Position numbers and translations under genes: made by a program. Under the pieces are notes generated by a model. That model saw only the letters and a list, made by a program, of their open reading frames with translations. It did not search any database and was not told where the DNA came from. Shown one piece after another: positions 22,098 to 30,979 of a stretch of DNA of 64,000 nt. The stretch's first letter is position 1. The number at the start of each line of letters is the position of its first letter. The DNA is from Amesomyces nigricolor (lineage: Eukaryota > Ascomycota > Sordariomycetes > Sordariales > Chaetomiaceae), in the NCBI GenBank assembly GCA_004802645.1, contig SRKS01000003.1, forward strand, positions 2,852,001 through 2,916,000, written 5' to 3'.

Positions 22098-25000
22098 ATG
22101 TCCAAAAAGTCCTCCCTTGGGTCTTTCCGATTTAGGCTGCAGGACCACATCAGTTTGGACGACCGCGAGTGGAAATTCCAGGTTCCCAACCTCCCGTCGC
22201 CTCAGAAGCTCGACCAGAACAGGCTTGTCAAAACAGTCGGCTTGGTCAGCACTGGAGGAAAACGAGAAATCGTGCTCACCCTAGCCCGGTCTGAGGACAA
22301 TCGAGCTATCCGAGGTGACCCCCTTAACAAGTTCGTTGTTGTCTCCCTCGCCGAGTTCCGACACCAGCCCCAAAGCCAGCGATCAGAGTCCAGGAACCCA
22401 CTGGAGCCAGCAACACCAAGAGAATGCGTGGAATACGCTACAAAGGCTGCTGAGAACAGGCATCGTCCTGCAGGGCGTCCATTACAACTTCTACGGACAC
22501 AGCAATAGCCAGCTCAAGTCCCGCACTTGCTTTCTCTATGCAGCCTCCAGAGATGAGATCTCACGCAAGATCGAGTCGCTCGGCGACTTCGCCAAGATGA
22601 AGACGGTTGGGAAGAAGGCCAAACGTATTGGCCTGCTGTTCTCGACGGCAAAGGTAGCAACCACAATCCAGCCAGACCGTGTTGAGGGCATTCCGGACAT
22701 TGAGGCTGCAGATTACATCTTCACAGACGGTTGCGGTCTGATAGCTCCCAGACTTGCTCAAGACCTTGCGAGACGAGTCGGCATCGTGTTCAGAGACCGC
22801 CGTTACACGCCGTCGGTCTTTCAGATCCGGTATCGTGGATACAAGGGGGTTGTCACAGTCGATCCGACCATGACTGCGAACAAGAAAACTCTCTTAAAGA
22901 TGAGAAAGTCGATGAGAAAATTTGCCGGTGGTGACGACTACTCGTTTTCTGTTGTCGAACACTCAAAAGTTAGTACTCCATGATAGTACTCTTTGCTTTG
23001 GGCCCCCAATTGACTTTATTTAGCCATACACCTACGGCTACCTCAACGACGAAGTAATCGTCCTGCTCCACGCCCTTGGCGTAAGCCGCGAGGTCATGAA
23101 GACAAAGCAGGAAGACCACTTCCGCTTCTTGGCCGACGCCTCCCCTGACCCCCGGTCTGCTTTTCGATTCCTCTCCTACCTCAACATGCCCCATCTCGCC
23201 GAAAGAGTTCTGCTGGAATCGCTGGACTCCGTCCGGTCCAAGATTCAGGGGCTTGTCAAGAACGAGTACGCCAAAATGCTCAACAAGCGAGCAGAGCAGA
23301 AGTGCCGCATCCTGATCCCAAAGTCAAGGCTGTTGTTCGGTGTCTGTGACGCTTGGAATGTCTTGAAAGAGGGTGAATGTGCCGTCAAGGTCACCATGAG
23401 CGGCGACGGACAGCCAAGTGCCCTGAAGGGCTGCGAGGTGTTGGTCACACGAAACCCCTGTCTCCATCCTGGAGATATTCAGAAGTTCAGAGTTGTTGAG
23501 AAGCCGGAATTGGCACACTTGGTGGATTGCATCGTCTTCTCAACTCAAGGCAAGCGGCCTGCGGCTGACATGATGTCGGGGGGTGATTTGGATGGAGATA
23601 CATGTGAGGGCCCAGACAGAACTAGTCCTCAAAAAAGTGCTACTGACGACTTGTTGTAGTCTTCGTCTGTTGGGACAGCGATGTTGTTCCAGCAACACTG
23701 TCACGACCAGCACAATACCCCGGCGTCAAGGAGCCCCTGCGATTCAAGCCCATCACTGACGACGACCGTCTCGAGTACTTCGCCCGCTACACCAATGCCT
23801 CGCTGGGGCGTGTCAAGAATCTCTATTTTGATTGGGCCAGAGCATGCGGACCGATGTCAGAGCAGTGCCAAGAGTTGAACCGGTTGTTTTCTCAGTGTAT
23901 TGACGGAAACCCAATCAGCGTACCCCCCAAGCTGGAAAATGCTCCTCCGCCAGCCCCTGATGCACTACCCTTCATTCTTGACGACCTCCACAACGCGGCC
24001 AAGGAGCTCATACATACTGCTCTAGCAACTCTTCATACAACGTCATTCGACGGGTACGACTTTGACGCTGTTGAGCTTCTCCTGAGCTGCGGGGACATTG
24101 CAGTCTCCGAGTTTGAGCTGCTGTGTATGACACAGCGATGGTGCCACAGAAGCGGTAACAGGCTCGAGGGTCTTTTGTATCTCTTTGACCTGAACGTTCT
24201 GACCGCCGAAGAGAAGGCATGGGTTCTTCAGGAGATCCCCCCCTCGAGCCAAATTCCGGCTTCGATCCAGAACGCCGTATGCACCTCAAATCTACTCACC
24301 GCGGATGCTGCCGCCCGCTTCAACCTGAAGCATCACAATATTTGCTGGAAAAGGGTTTTTGACTCCTCACAAGACCGACTTGGCACCTTCCTCGACACTG
24401 CTAGCAAAACCATGGGCCTTTTCCAACGCAAGCTGCTTGTACTCCAGGTTGACGACCGCTTGACGTTGGCCATCTACGTTCCAAAGATTATTGAGCAGGC
24501 TCAAGAGTGCATCGTCGACGACTCTGTACAACTCTTTGCCTTTCCCCATTCTCAAGAGACAGAGACCCAAAGCCGCATCTCGCTCCCGACCAAGATGACC
24601 TACCGTCTGTACTGCGACGAGGGAGTCTTCCGGCTCTTCCAAAGGCAGCACGGCAACACGTGGATCTATATCGCCCGAGGCCCGTCTGATGACAGTTCTT
24701 ACCGGAATACAGAGAACGTTGGCGACAGGCGAAGACAAAGACAACAGACCATTGACAGTGGGAAGAACTTTGACTTTTGCGTCAGCGTCGCGCTGGACAA
24801 GTTTGGTAGGGGGCTCCAGAGACATGTGGGGAGGGTGAAGATGAATGGGCTTGTGGCTGCGGTGAGTTGTCTTTGTTCGTCGTAGACATCGAGCATATGT
24901 ACGACTAACTTCAACCAGGAAATCTATGTCATTAGCAACAGAGATGTCAAGTCGATGCGGACTCTGGATCTGTGGTTGGAGCACAGTAACACGGATACAA

Positions 25001-27633
25001 AGTTGCCACTGTTTGAGAAAGAGCCCGAGGAATACACAGTCCCAAGCCTGAAAGACGTTCAGTGGGATACTGAACCCGGTTTTATCGTTGAGATCTCCCG
25101 GCATCAGAATCTCTCAGCATTCAATACATTGGAAACCCCTGGACAGTTCAAGGAAGTCTTCCGGTGGCTGCTTGAGCACGACCAATCTCATCTGCTTCTC
25201 GGCAGTTTTAACTATCTACTCTCGCGGATGGTCAATGGCCGTCACGGCAAATTACCTCCAGCATTTTTGATCCCCGCCATGGTAGAGTTCCTTCGAGCTG
25301 CGCCGTTCTTGGCCATCAGCTACGGCCGAATGGATCCCTTCGAGCCCGACAACGAGTACCTCGAGAAGCTCCAGACTACCTTGAAGGTCTACTCAACGGA
25401 GATATTACGAGGCTATATTCTCTCAGCAAACGAGGCACAGGGACTGGTCATCGCCCCGCTGCAGTCCTTCCTCTCTCGGCTCCGGCACTTGTCGTTTACT
25501 AGCTTTGCTGACCTAGTTGAACTCGTTTCCCTGACTGTGGGCAAGCCGGAGATTGCCATGGACATCCTACTTGAGTGCTTTGAGCGTGAGAGTGTCCGTC
25601 TCCTGACAGGGAGACCGGCTCTGGTCCGTCACTTCGTCCGCAACACCAGCGCTATTGCGCTGGATCACATTGGCGAGACATCAGAGCAGTCCAAAATGAA
25701 GAAGGATCTCCTCAAACTGAAGTTGCTGCCGGAGAACCCCGATAAAGACGGAAACAAAGTCGTCGAGATTGTTTTCCGGATCGACTCAGCAGGGGGGACG
25801 CCTGAGAACTCGGCTCATGTTCGCTTGACTCCTGCCAACCCGCCGAACAACCAACCCCTGGCTAAGATATACTCGATCGATGCGCTTGTTGTCCACTCCG
25901 AGCAAGGCCTTGCTCGTTTCAAATGTTTCCATCCGCTCCCATCATTCTATGATCGGTGCTCGTGGAAGATGGAGTACTGCGGTCCGTTCACAACAACCAA
26001 AACCGTGTTCGACGCGGTCCGAGTCTTTGCCACGCAGTTTGAAGATTGCTGCGGCGTTGCCAATCAGCTTCTCTTGGGGGATGTCCCCGGAGATTTATCA
26101 GATTCAGGGCCTAGACTCCAACGGATTCTGTCCAAGTACCCGCAGAAGCAGCAGCTCAATTCCAGCCAAAATGATGCAGTACGGGCGGCATTGAACTCAC
26201 CTCTAACCTGTCTCTGGGGCCCACCAGGTACAGGGAAGACAGAGATCATCGTCGAGATTATCCGTGCCCTTCAAATCTCCTTTGAGAAGCCGAGGATCTT
26301 GGTCACGGCACCGACTCACAATGCCGTCGACAACGTCATGCGCCGGTACATCAGCCGACTCAACCCAGCGGCTCTTGCTGAGAACCAACACTTCGCTCCC
26401 TTACGTGTCTCTACAGAGATTCGAAAGGTGGCCGAAGACCTGCGGAAGTACACTTGCGATGCCATGGTGGGCCAGGAGATCTATGCCAACCGCAAAGCAC
26501 TCGACGAGGCAAAGAAGAAGGTCCAGAACTGCGGCATCATCTTCACCACCTGTATTGGCGCGGGTCTCGGTCTCCTCCGGGCGCAGTACTTTGACATTGT
26601 TATCATCGACGAGGCGTCGCAGCAGACCGAGCCTGCGTCACTCGTCCCGCTGGTCAAGGGGTGCCAGAAGGCGATCCTAGTCGGCGACCATGTGCAACTC
26701 CGACCTACTGTCCATCAACACTCCCTCGCCATGGAGTTGGACAAATCTCTCTTTGAACGCCTATTCGTCCAACCCACCACTACCACTACCACCACCACCA
26801 TCAACCCATGCCCCCCCGCCTCCCCTCCCTTCCTCTCCCGCCTCATGCTCAACACCCAATACCGTATGCACCCCTCCATCTGCGCCTTCAGCTCGACCGA
26901 ATTCTACTCCAGCAAACTCCTCACCGGCATCCCTTCCACCGCTCGCCCTCTCTTCCGCTCCGCTTTTCCCTGGCCGGCCGCCACTCCCTCCTCCAGCAAG
27001 GCCCCCACCGACCTCGCAAGAATGGTCTTCATCAACTGCCCCACCCGTGAAGATCTCGGTTGCAAATCCAAAACCAACAAGGGCCAAGCCGAGCTCTGTC
27101 TGCACATCTGCCAGCTTCTCTGCACCCCAGCACTCCCGCCCACCAACACCAACACCATCGCCCAACCCCCTCCCGCAAATCACCCCACCCCCAAGCCAGA
27201 AACCCAGTCAATAGCCGTCCTAACCCCCTACGCAAAACAAGTCGAACTTCTCAAACGCCTTCTCTCTTCCGTTCCACAACCCGATAGCAACAAAACCAGC
27301 GGTGGCAGTGGTGGTAGCAGCGTAGAAGTATCTAGCATAGACGGGTTCCAGGGGCGTGAGGCAGATGTGGTGGTGCTGGCGACGGTAAGGTGTAATGAGG
27401 GGAGGGAAATTGGGTTTTTGAGGGATGAGAGGAGGATGAATGTTGGGTTGACGAGGGCGAGGGCGGGGGTTGTGGTTGTGGGGGATAGGGAGACGCTGGT
27501 TGGGGGTGATGAAGGGGGGGTGAGTGGGGTGGGAGGAAGGGATGGGCAGGGAAAGGGGTTGTGGGGGCGCTTGGTGGAGGGATTGGAGGTGGTTGAGGTG
27601 GGTGTGAAGGGCGCGAGTTGGGGCCCGACCTAA
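22098..27633 (+). CDS. RNA-dependent RNA polymerase fused to SF1 (Hrr1/ZNFX1/UPF1-like) helicase
   Basis: One gene of about 1,772 residues. Exons: 22098-22330, 22380-22968, 23024-23603, 23660-24861 and 24919-27633. Intron 1 is uncertain (alternative 22315-22393) but some frame change is required there; the other three introns have clear donors and acceptors, and the last has a TACGACTAAC branch point. Residues about 100-560 are a cellular (QDE-1/Rdp1-type) RNA-dependent RNA polymerase: GIVLQGVHYNFYGHSNSQLK, YIFTDGCGLIAP, FQIRYRGYKGVV, VTRNPCLHPGDIQKF and the catalytic loop SGGDLDGDTFFVCWDSD, with all three Asp near residues 462-466. A long middle region follows. Residues about 1290-1760 are a complete SF1 helicase: Q-like LNSSQNDAV, motif I GPPGTGKTE, Ia TAPTHNAVDNV, II IIDEASQ, III GDHVQLRP, IV LNTQYRMHP, V SIDGFQGREADVVV, VI MNVGLTRAR. 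The polymerase makes dsRNA for silencing; the helicase type is the Hrr1/SAD-3 partner. Confidence 0.93.
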
Positions 27634-27985
27634 CCAAAGCCGTTGCGACAGATGTTGAAAGCATTGAGGCTGACAGTGTCAGCTCTCCCAAATTAGACAT
27701 GATCGAGGATTAAGGAGGAAAGCAAAATAGCACTGGAACAAAGACCATGCTGCTTCAGACCAGAGATATGTCATACATCATAGATGATTTGGTGTAATGA
27801 AGCTATCTAAGTTGATTGAGCTACCTTAGATTCATATTCTCTAGGTCGAAGAAAATGGAAACCCGTCGAACAGAATCCAGAAGCCAGAAGCCAACAAACT
27901 AACTCAATCACAAATCTAGAGCAACGTCCCTCCACAATCATGAGTTGCAACTATACCAAGATAGCAAAACAGACAGCAAGCAAAC

Positions 27986-28010
27986 AAAACAAAACAAAAC
28001 AAAACAAAAC
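27986..28010 (+). repeat. AAAAC pentanucleotide microsatellite
   Basis: Five perfect consecutive AAAAC units, immediately before the 15-base tandem repeat array. Confidence 0.9.
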
Positions 28011-28022
28011 ACAACAGGCAGG

Positions 28023-28121
28023 CAACCAAGCGACAAGCAACCAAGCGACAAGCAACCAAGCGACAAGCAACCAAGCGACAAGCAACCAAGCGACAAGCAA
28101 CCAAGCGACCAGCAACCAGCG
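28023..28121 (+). repeat. 15-base tandem repeat array
   Basis: Unit CAACCAAGCGACAAG occurs five times perfectly (28023-28097), then once with a single change (28098-28112), then partially. Because 15 is a multiple of three, it stays open in several frames on both strands (for example VACRL repeated), but it lies outside any supported gene. No spacers separate the copies, so it is not a CRISPR array. It sits between two convergent transcripts. Confidence 0.93.
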
Positions 28122-28195
28122 ACTGAGCATCTGGAAATACCCAGCAGACAGGAACAAGCCGTCAACGGCATGCTGTGTCTACTATCATCTATGCT

Positions 28196-29350
28196 TCACT
28201 CCGTCTCAGGAGCGCGGACAGGCTGATGAATGGTACCAAGAGCTACACGAGTCTGCTCAAAGAGGAGGTGAATGTAGTGCAGGCTGTATCCCCGGAAGAG
28301 ACGGTAGGGTTCGTCGACCCAGACCTCAATTTCACGCCAGAGGACTGCCAAGTCCTTTCCTTCGTTCCTCATGACGCGGTAGTTAAGCAGATACTCCTGG
28401 CCAGCCTTCCGGAGGTAGTCATAGGCCGTCTCCTGCAGGTACAGCGACTTCGACACCTTGGAACCAGACCAGTCCGAGATCAGGGGCGTGTAGGCGATGA
28501 CGGCTGGCTTGCTGAGAAAACGCCAGAGGAGCTGCTCCTGCCAGAACCCGGCGTAGTCGCTGCCGCAGATCTCAACCCAGTTGTAAGGAGCTCTCTCGTA
28601 GAACATGCCCATGACGAGGTTGAACAGCTGGCAGTTGAACTGGAACTTGGAGCTGTTCTTGGCGACGCTGTACTCAAATCTGCCATGGCTGGGGCACTCG
28701 AACGAGACGGAGGTGCTGTCGGCAGCGTAAATGTTGTTGGTGCCGTACTTGTCGACCAGGCCGCAAGTTGGGCAGCCAGCTCGGATGGCCAATGCCTTGG
28801 TCTCAGGGGCGAGGTACTTGCTCAGCTCATCCCGTGTGGCGATGATGTCCCGAATCACACCCGGCATGCCCTCTTCGGACAGAAACTCTTCTTCAAATCG
28901 CAGCCTGAAAGGGACGGAGTACCGTTTCGAGAGAGCTTCGAGGAGTTCCTGGTAGTCGGGGAGGTACTCCTGGAATCTGCCGGTGTCCCTGAGGCTTTTC
29001 TGGTAGATGATGCCGTTGATGGTGACCTGCTCGCCTTTGACTCGGTCCCACAGATCGCATGTGACGGTTACATCCATGCCGAGAAGTCGCATTCGATGTG
29101 CCAGGACGAAACTCAGTCCGAGGCTGCACAGGGTTCCGATGTGAGGGCTGCAGTTCGGCTGGATGATGATGTTGATCTCCGTCCTGGCCGCGGGATTGGA
29201 GAGGAGCCTTCGGACGTAGGCTGGGTAGTCGGACTTGAAGACATAGGAGCCGCCGCCCAGAGCATGGTGAGAGGCCAAGTCGAATGCGATGGGTTGCTGC
29301 CGCGGCAATGACTTCTCGTCAAGTGCCATGGCGAGGGAGTTTGATGTCAT
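28196..29350 (-). CDS. Class I aminoacyl-tRNA synthetase-like protein (class I LysRS-like core)
   Basis: Predicted 384 residues from the first ATG at 29350; the longer frame to 29422 begins with TTG. It has the two signatures of the class I synthetase/nucleotidylyl-transferase fold: a HIGH-like HIGT (residues 70-73, in IIIQPNCSPHIGTLCSLGLS) and a KMSKS-like KVSKS (298-302, in PLISDWSGSKVSKSLYL). Between them lie a possible zinc-binding knuckle (CPTCG at 193-197, then ECPSHG near 218) and an active-site-like strand (VEICGSDYAGFWQEQ). The best resemblance I can name is archaeal/bacterial class I lysyl-tRNA synthetase. The chain ends soon after KMSKS, with little space for the anticodon-binding helical domain. 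Fungal cytosolic LysRS is class II, so this is probably not the housekeeping enzyme. Substrate unknown; an amino-acid-activating or tRNA-modifying role is inference. Confidence 0.75.
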   Translation of the reverse strand: MTSNSLAMALDEKSLPRQQPIAFDLASHHALGGGSYVFKSDYPAYVRRLLSNPAARTEINIIIQPNCSPHIGTLCSLGLSFVLAHRMRLLGMDVTVTCDLWDRVKGEQVTINGIIYQKSLRDTGRFQEYLPDYQELLEALSKRYSVPFRLRFEEEFLSEEGMPGVIRDIIATRDELSKYLAPETKALAIRAGCPTCGLVDKYGTNNIYAADSTSVSFECPSHGRFEYSVAKNSSKFQFNCQLFNLVMGMFYERAPYNWVEICGSDYAGFWQEQLLWRFLSKPAVIAYTPLISDWSGSKVSKSLYLQETAYDYLRKAGQEYLLNYRVMRNEGKDLAVLWREIEVWVDEPYRLFRGYSLHYIHLLFEQTRVALGTIHQPVRAPETE

Positions 29351-30004
29351 GTTCGCAGGTTGGAAGAAAGTGAAATTGTAATTTGCAAGGAGTGAACAAT
29401 ATGTGTTCCAAGGGGATGGCAAGGTTGATGTTTAGAGGGCCTTTTGGGAAGAAGGAATCAAGAAGGCCTGGACTTTTATATTCAGACATTTTCGATCCTT
29501 CCACGAAAATAGACGCCTTGTAAGTCGCCTTGTTGATAACCTCTTGAGTTGTTGGCCTGACATCTTGACCATTCTTACCGCCGTTGTCGGTCAACTCGGT
29601 CTGTTAATCCTGGATCTTGGACGCATGACTTGTTGGCCTGGTGAAGTCTTCAGGCTTTCGGTCACTGGAAATCAACCAGCGGACTCGAGTCCGCTTTTGT
29701 GTTACGAAAGACGGCCTTTCGTGGGCCTCACATGAAACAGTGACAGAAGGAGTTGGATGGGCACCGAAAGGAAAGCACATAGGGACCTGGGCCCGGCTGT
29801 TGGCCGCACTTTTGAGTGCGGCACCCAAGCAGGGCGATTAGCGACTGCTCTGGCCAACAACCTGGATTCGTTGGAATCGGCTTGCCTTTTTTGGCAATCC
29901 ATAGCCAATCGGACGCGGGCCCAAGACACGTCGGGTCGTTTCAACCAACAACCAGCTCGTTTGACCCAAAATCTTCAACACAATTCAACCACCATCTTGC
30001 CGCC
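29351..30004. promoter_or_regulatory. Shared divergent promoter region, synthetase-like and ASCH genes
   Basis: About 650 bases between divergent start codons at 29350 (minus) and 30005 (plus). I see no gene and no strong motif. Possible co-regulation is inferred only from orientation. Confidence 0.45.
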
Positions 30005-30469
30005 ATGACGACAAAAAGCGACATCATTTTGCCAATGCGCGACCCCTATATGGGGCAAATTGTCGACGGCAGCAAGAACTATGAGTTTCGCAAATATCGT
30101 CTCAAGCCCAGTATCCGCAGAATCTGGTTTTACCGAACGGCACCTCACTCAAGCATCACCCACGTCTGCGAGATCCTGCCAGCACACACACGAAACCCTA
30201 GGGATGCTCCGTTGGAAGAAAACGGACTCGGAAATGCCGAGTTCAACTCCCGCCATCCTGACTGGGACGGTTACGACTTCGCCTACAAAATCCTTTCTGT
30301 CTGGGAGCTGATCGAGCCGATTCCTTTGGCGACCATGAGGAGCACGTATGGCTTTCGGTCGGCACCGAGGGGTTTGGTCTACCTGCCCAAGCAGGTCGAG
30401 GAACAGGTTTCTTGGAATCGGCAAAAAAAGATACTCGACAACCGAAAGAAGAAGACAAAGCCTGAATAG
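30005..30469 (+). CDS. ASCH/PUA-like domain protein
   Basis: Single exon, 154 residues, ATG at 30005 in the context CGCCATGAC. The segment MRDPYMGQIVDGSKNYEFRK, followed by RIWFYRTAP and THVCEILP, is the typical start of an ASCH (PUA-superfamily) domain: a ligand loop with the E-[FL]-R-K signature, then beta strands. ASCH domains bind RNA or modified nucleotides, and some hydrolyse N4-acetylcytidine; the exact activity here is unknown. The C-terminus is Lys-rich (QKKILDNRKKKTKPE), which could bind nucleic acid or act as a nuclear signal. It is divergent from the synthetase-like gene. Confidence 0.75.
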   Translation: MTTKSDIILPMRDPYMGQIVDGSKNYEFRKYRLKPSIRRIWFYRTAPHSSITHVCEILPAHTRNPRDAPLEENGLGNAEFNSRHPDWDGYDFAYKILSVWELIEPIPLATMRSTYGFRSAPRGLVYLPKQVEEQVSWNRQKKILDNRKKKTKPE

Positions 30470-30975
30470 GTGTCAGCCGAAACGCGGCCGCGGCCCGCTT
30501 GCAAGAACGCAAAGGGGGACGGACGGGAGCGATGAAAGTGGAGAACCGAGGTGGATCCTCTGGAGCTGCTGGAGGACGCAAGGGCCCCTGGTGTTCATTC
30601 TGAGGGTTAGGTAGGGTATAGCAACTTGAAGCGAGAGGAGTTGCTGCTGATTTGGAGTTGCGGTGGACTGAGAGTTAACGTTCGTGACATGAACCAAATT
30701 ATACTTGCCCATCATAATTTCCGTTTCCATTTACATTCAGGTGTCGATTCTCGTGGTCAGTTCTGCCCTGGGTTGCCCTGCAAGTCGCAGCTGAGCGCAG
30801 CCTCATTTCGTCAGCTGCATTTAGCGCACTTAGCGTCCGCCATCCCCACAAAACTTCAACGTCACACCAAACTTCAGCGCCATCATCACATTCCTTCAAA
30901 GCCATCCACGGCTCTTGCCATGGCAGGGCGCACTATCGCCAACCGAAACCAACATCTTACACTTCCCTCGCCATC
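30470..30975. other. Intergenic region and leader of the mannosyltransferase gene
   Basis: Promoter and 5' leader for the CAP59-like gene. The only notable element is the short upstream ORF at 30920-30979. Confidence 0.55.
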
Positions 30976-30979
30976 ATGA
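30920..30979 (+). promoter_or_regulatory. Upstream ORF overlapping the main start codon (ATGA)
   Basis: A 19-codon ORF starts at an ATG in a strong context (TGCCATGG). Its TGA stop (30977-30979) overlaps the ATG of the mannosyltransferase (30976-30978) as ATGA. Scanning ribosomes should meet this ATG first if the 5' end of the mRNA is upstream of 30920. The arrangement would allow termination-reinitiation coupling or translational repression. The effect is inferred from position. Confidence 0.55.

Larger units (their letters stand above)
27634..28195. other. Convergent intergenic region with tandem repeats
   Basis: Lies between the 3' ends of the RdRP-helicase (+) and the synthetase-like gene (-). 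It contains an AAAAC pentanucleotide repeat and a 15-base tandem repeat, listed separately. No gene. Confidence 0.7.

Noticed and set aside
22098..27633. Endogenous viral RdRP
   Set aside because: The DLDGD-type catalytic loop, several spliceosomal introns and the sequence blocks are those of cellular silencing RdRPs, not of RNA-virus polymerases.
28023..28121. Possible CRISPR array
   Set aside because: Units are directly adjacent with no spacers, and this is a fungal nuclear genome.
27916..28171. Frames encoding VACRL or LVAWL repeats
   Set aside because: Produced by the 15-base non-coding tandem repeat, which is open in several frames.
29351..29422. N-terminal extension of the synthetase-like protein
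   Set aside because: The longer frame begins with TTG; the first ATG is at 29350 and the conserved part lies after it.
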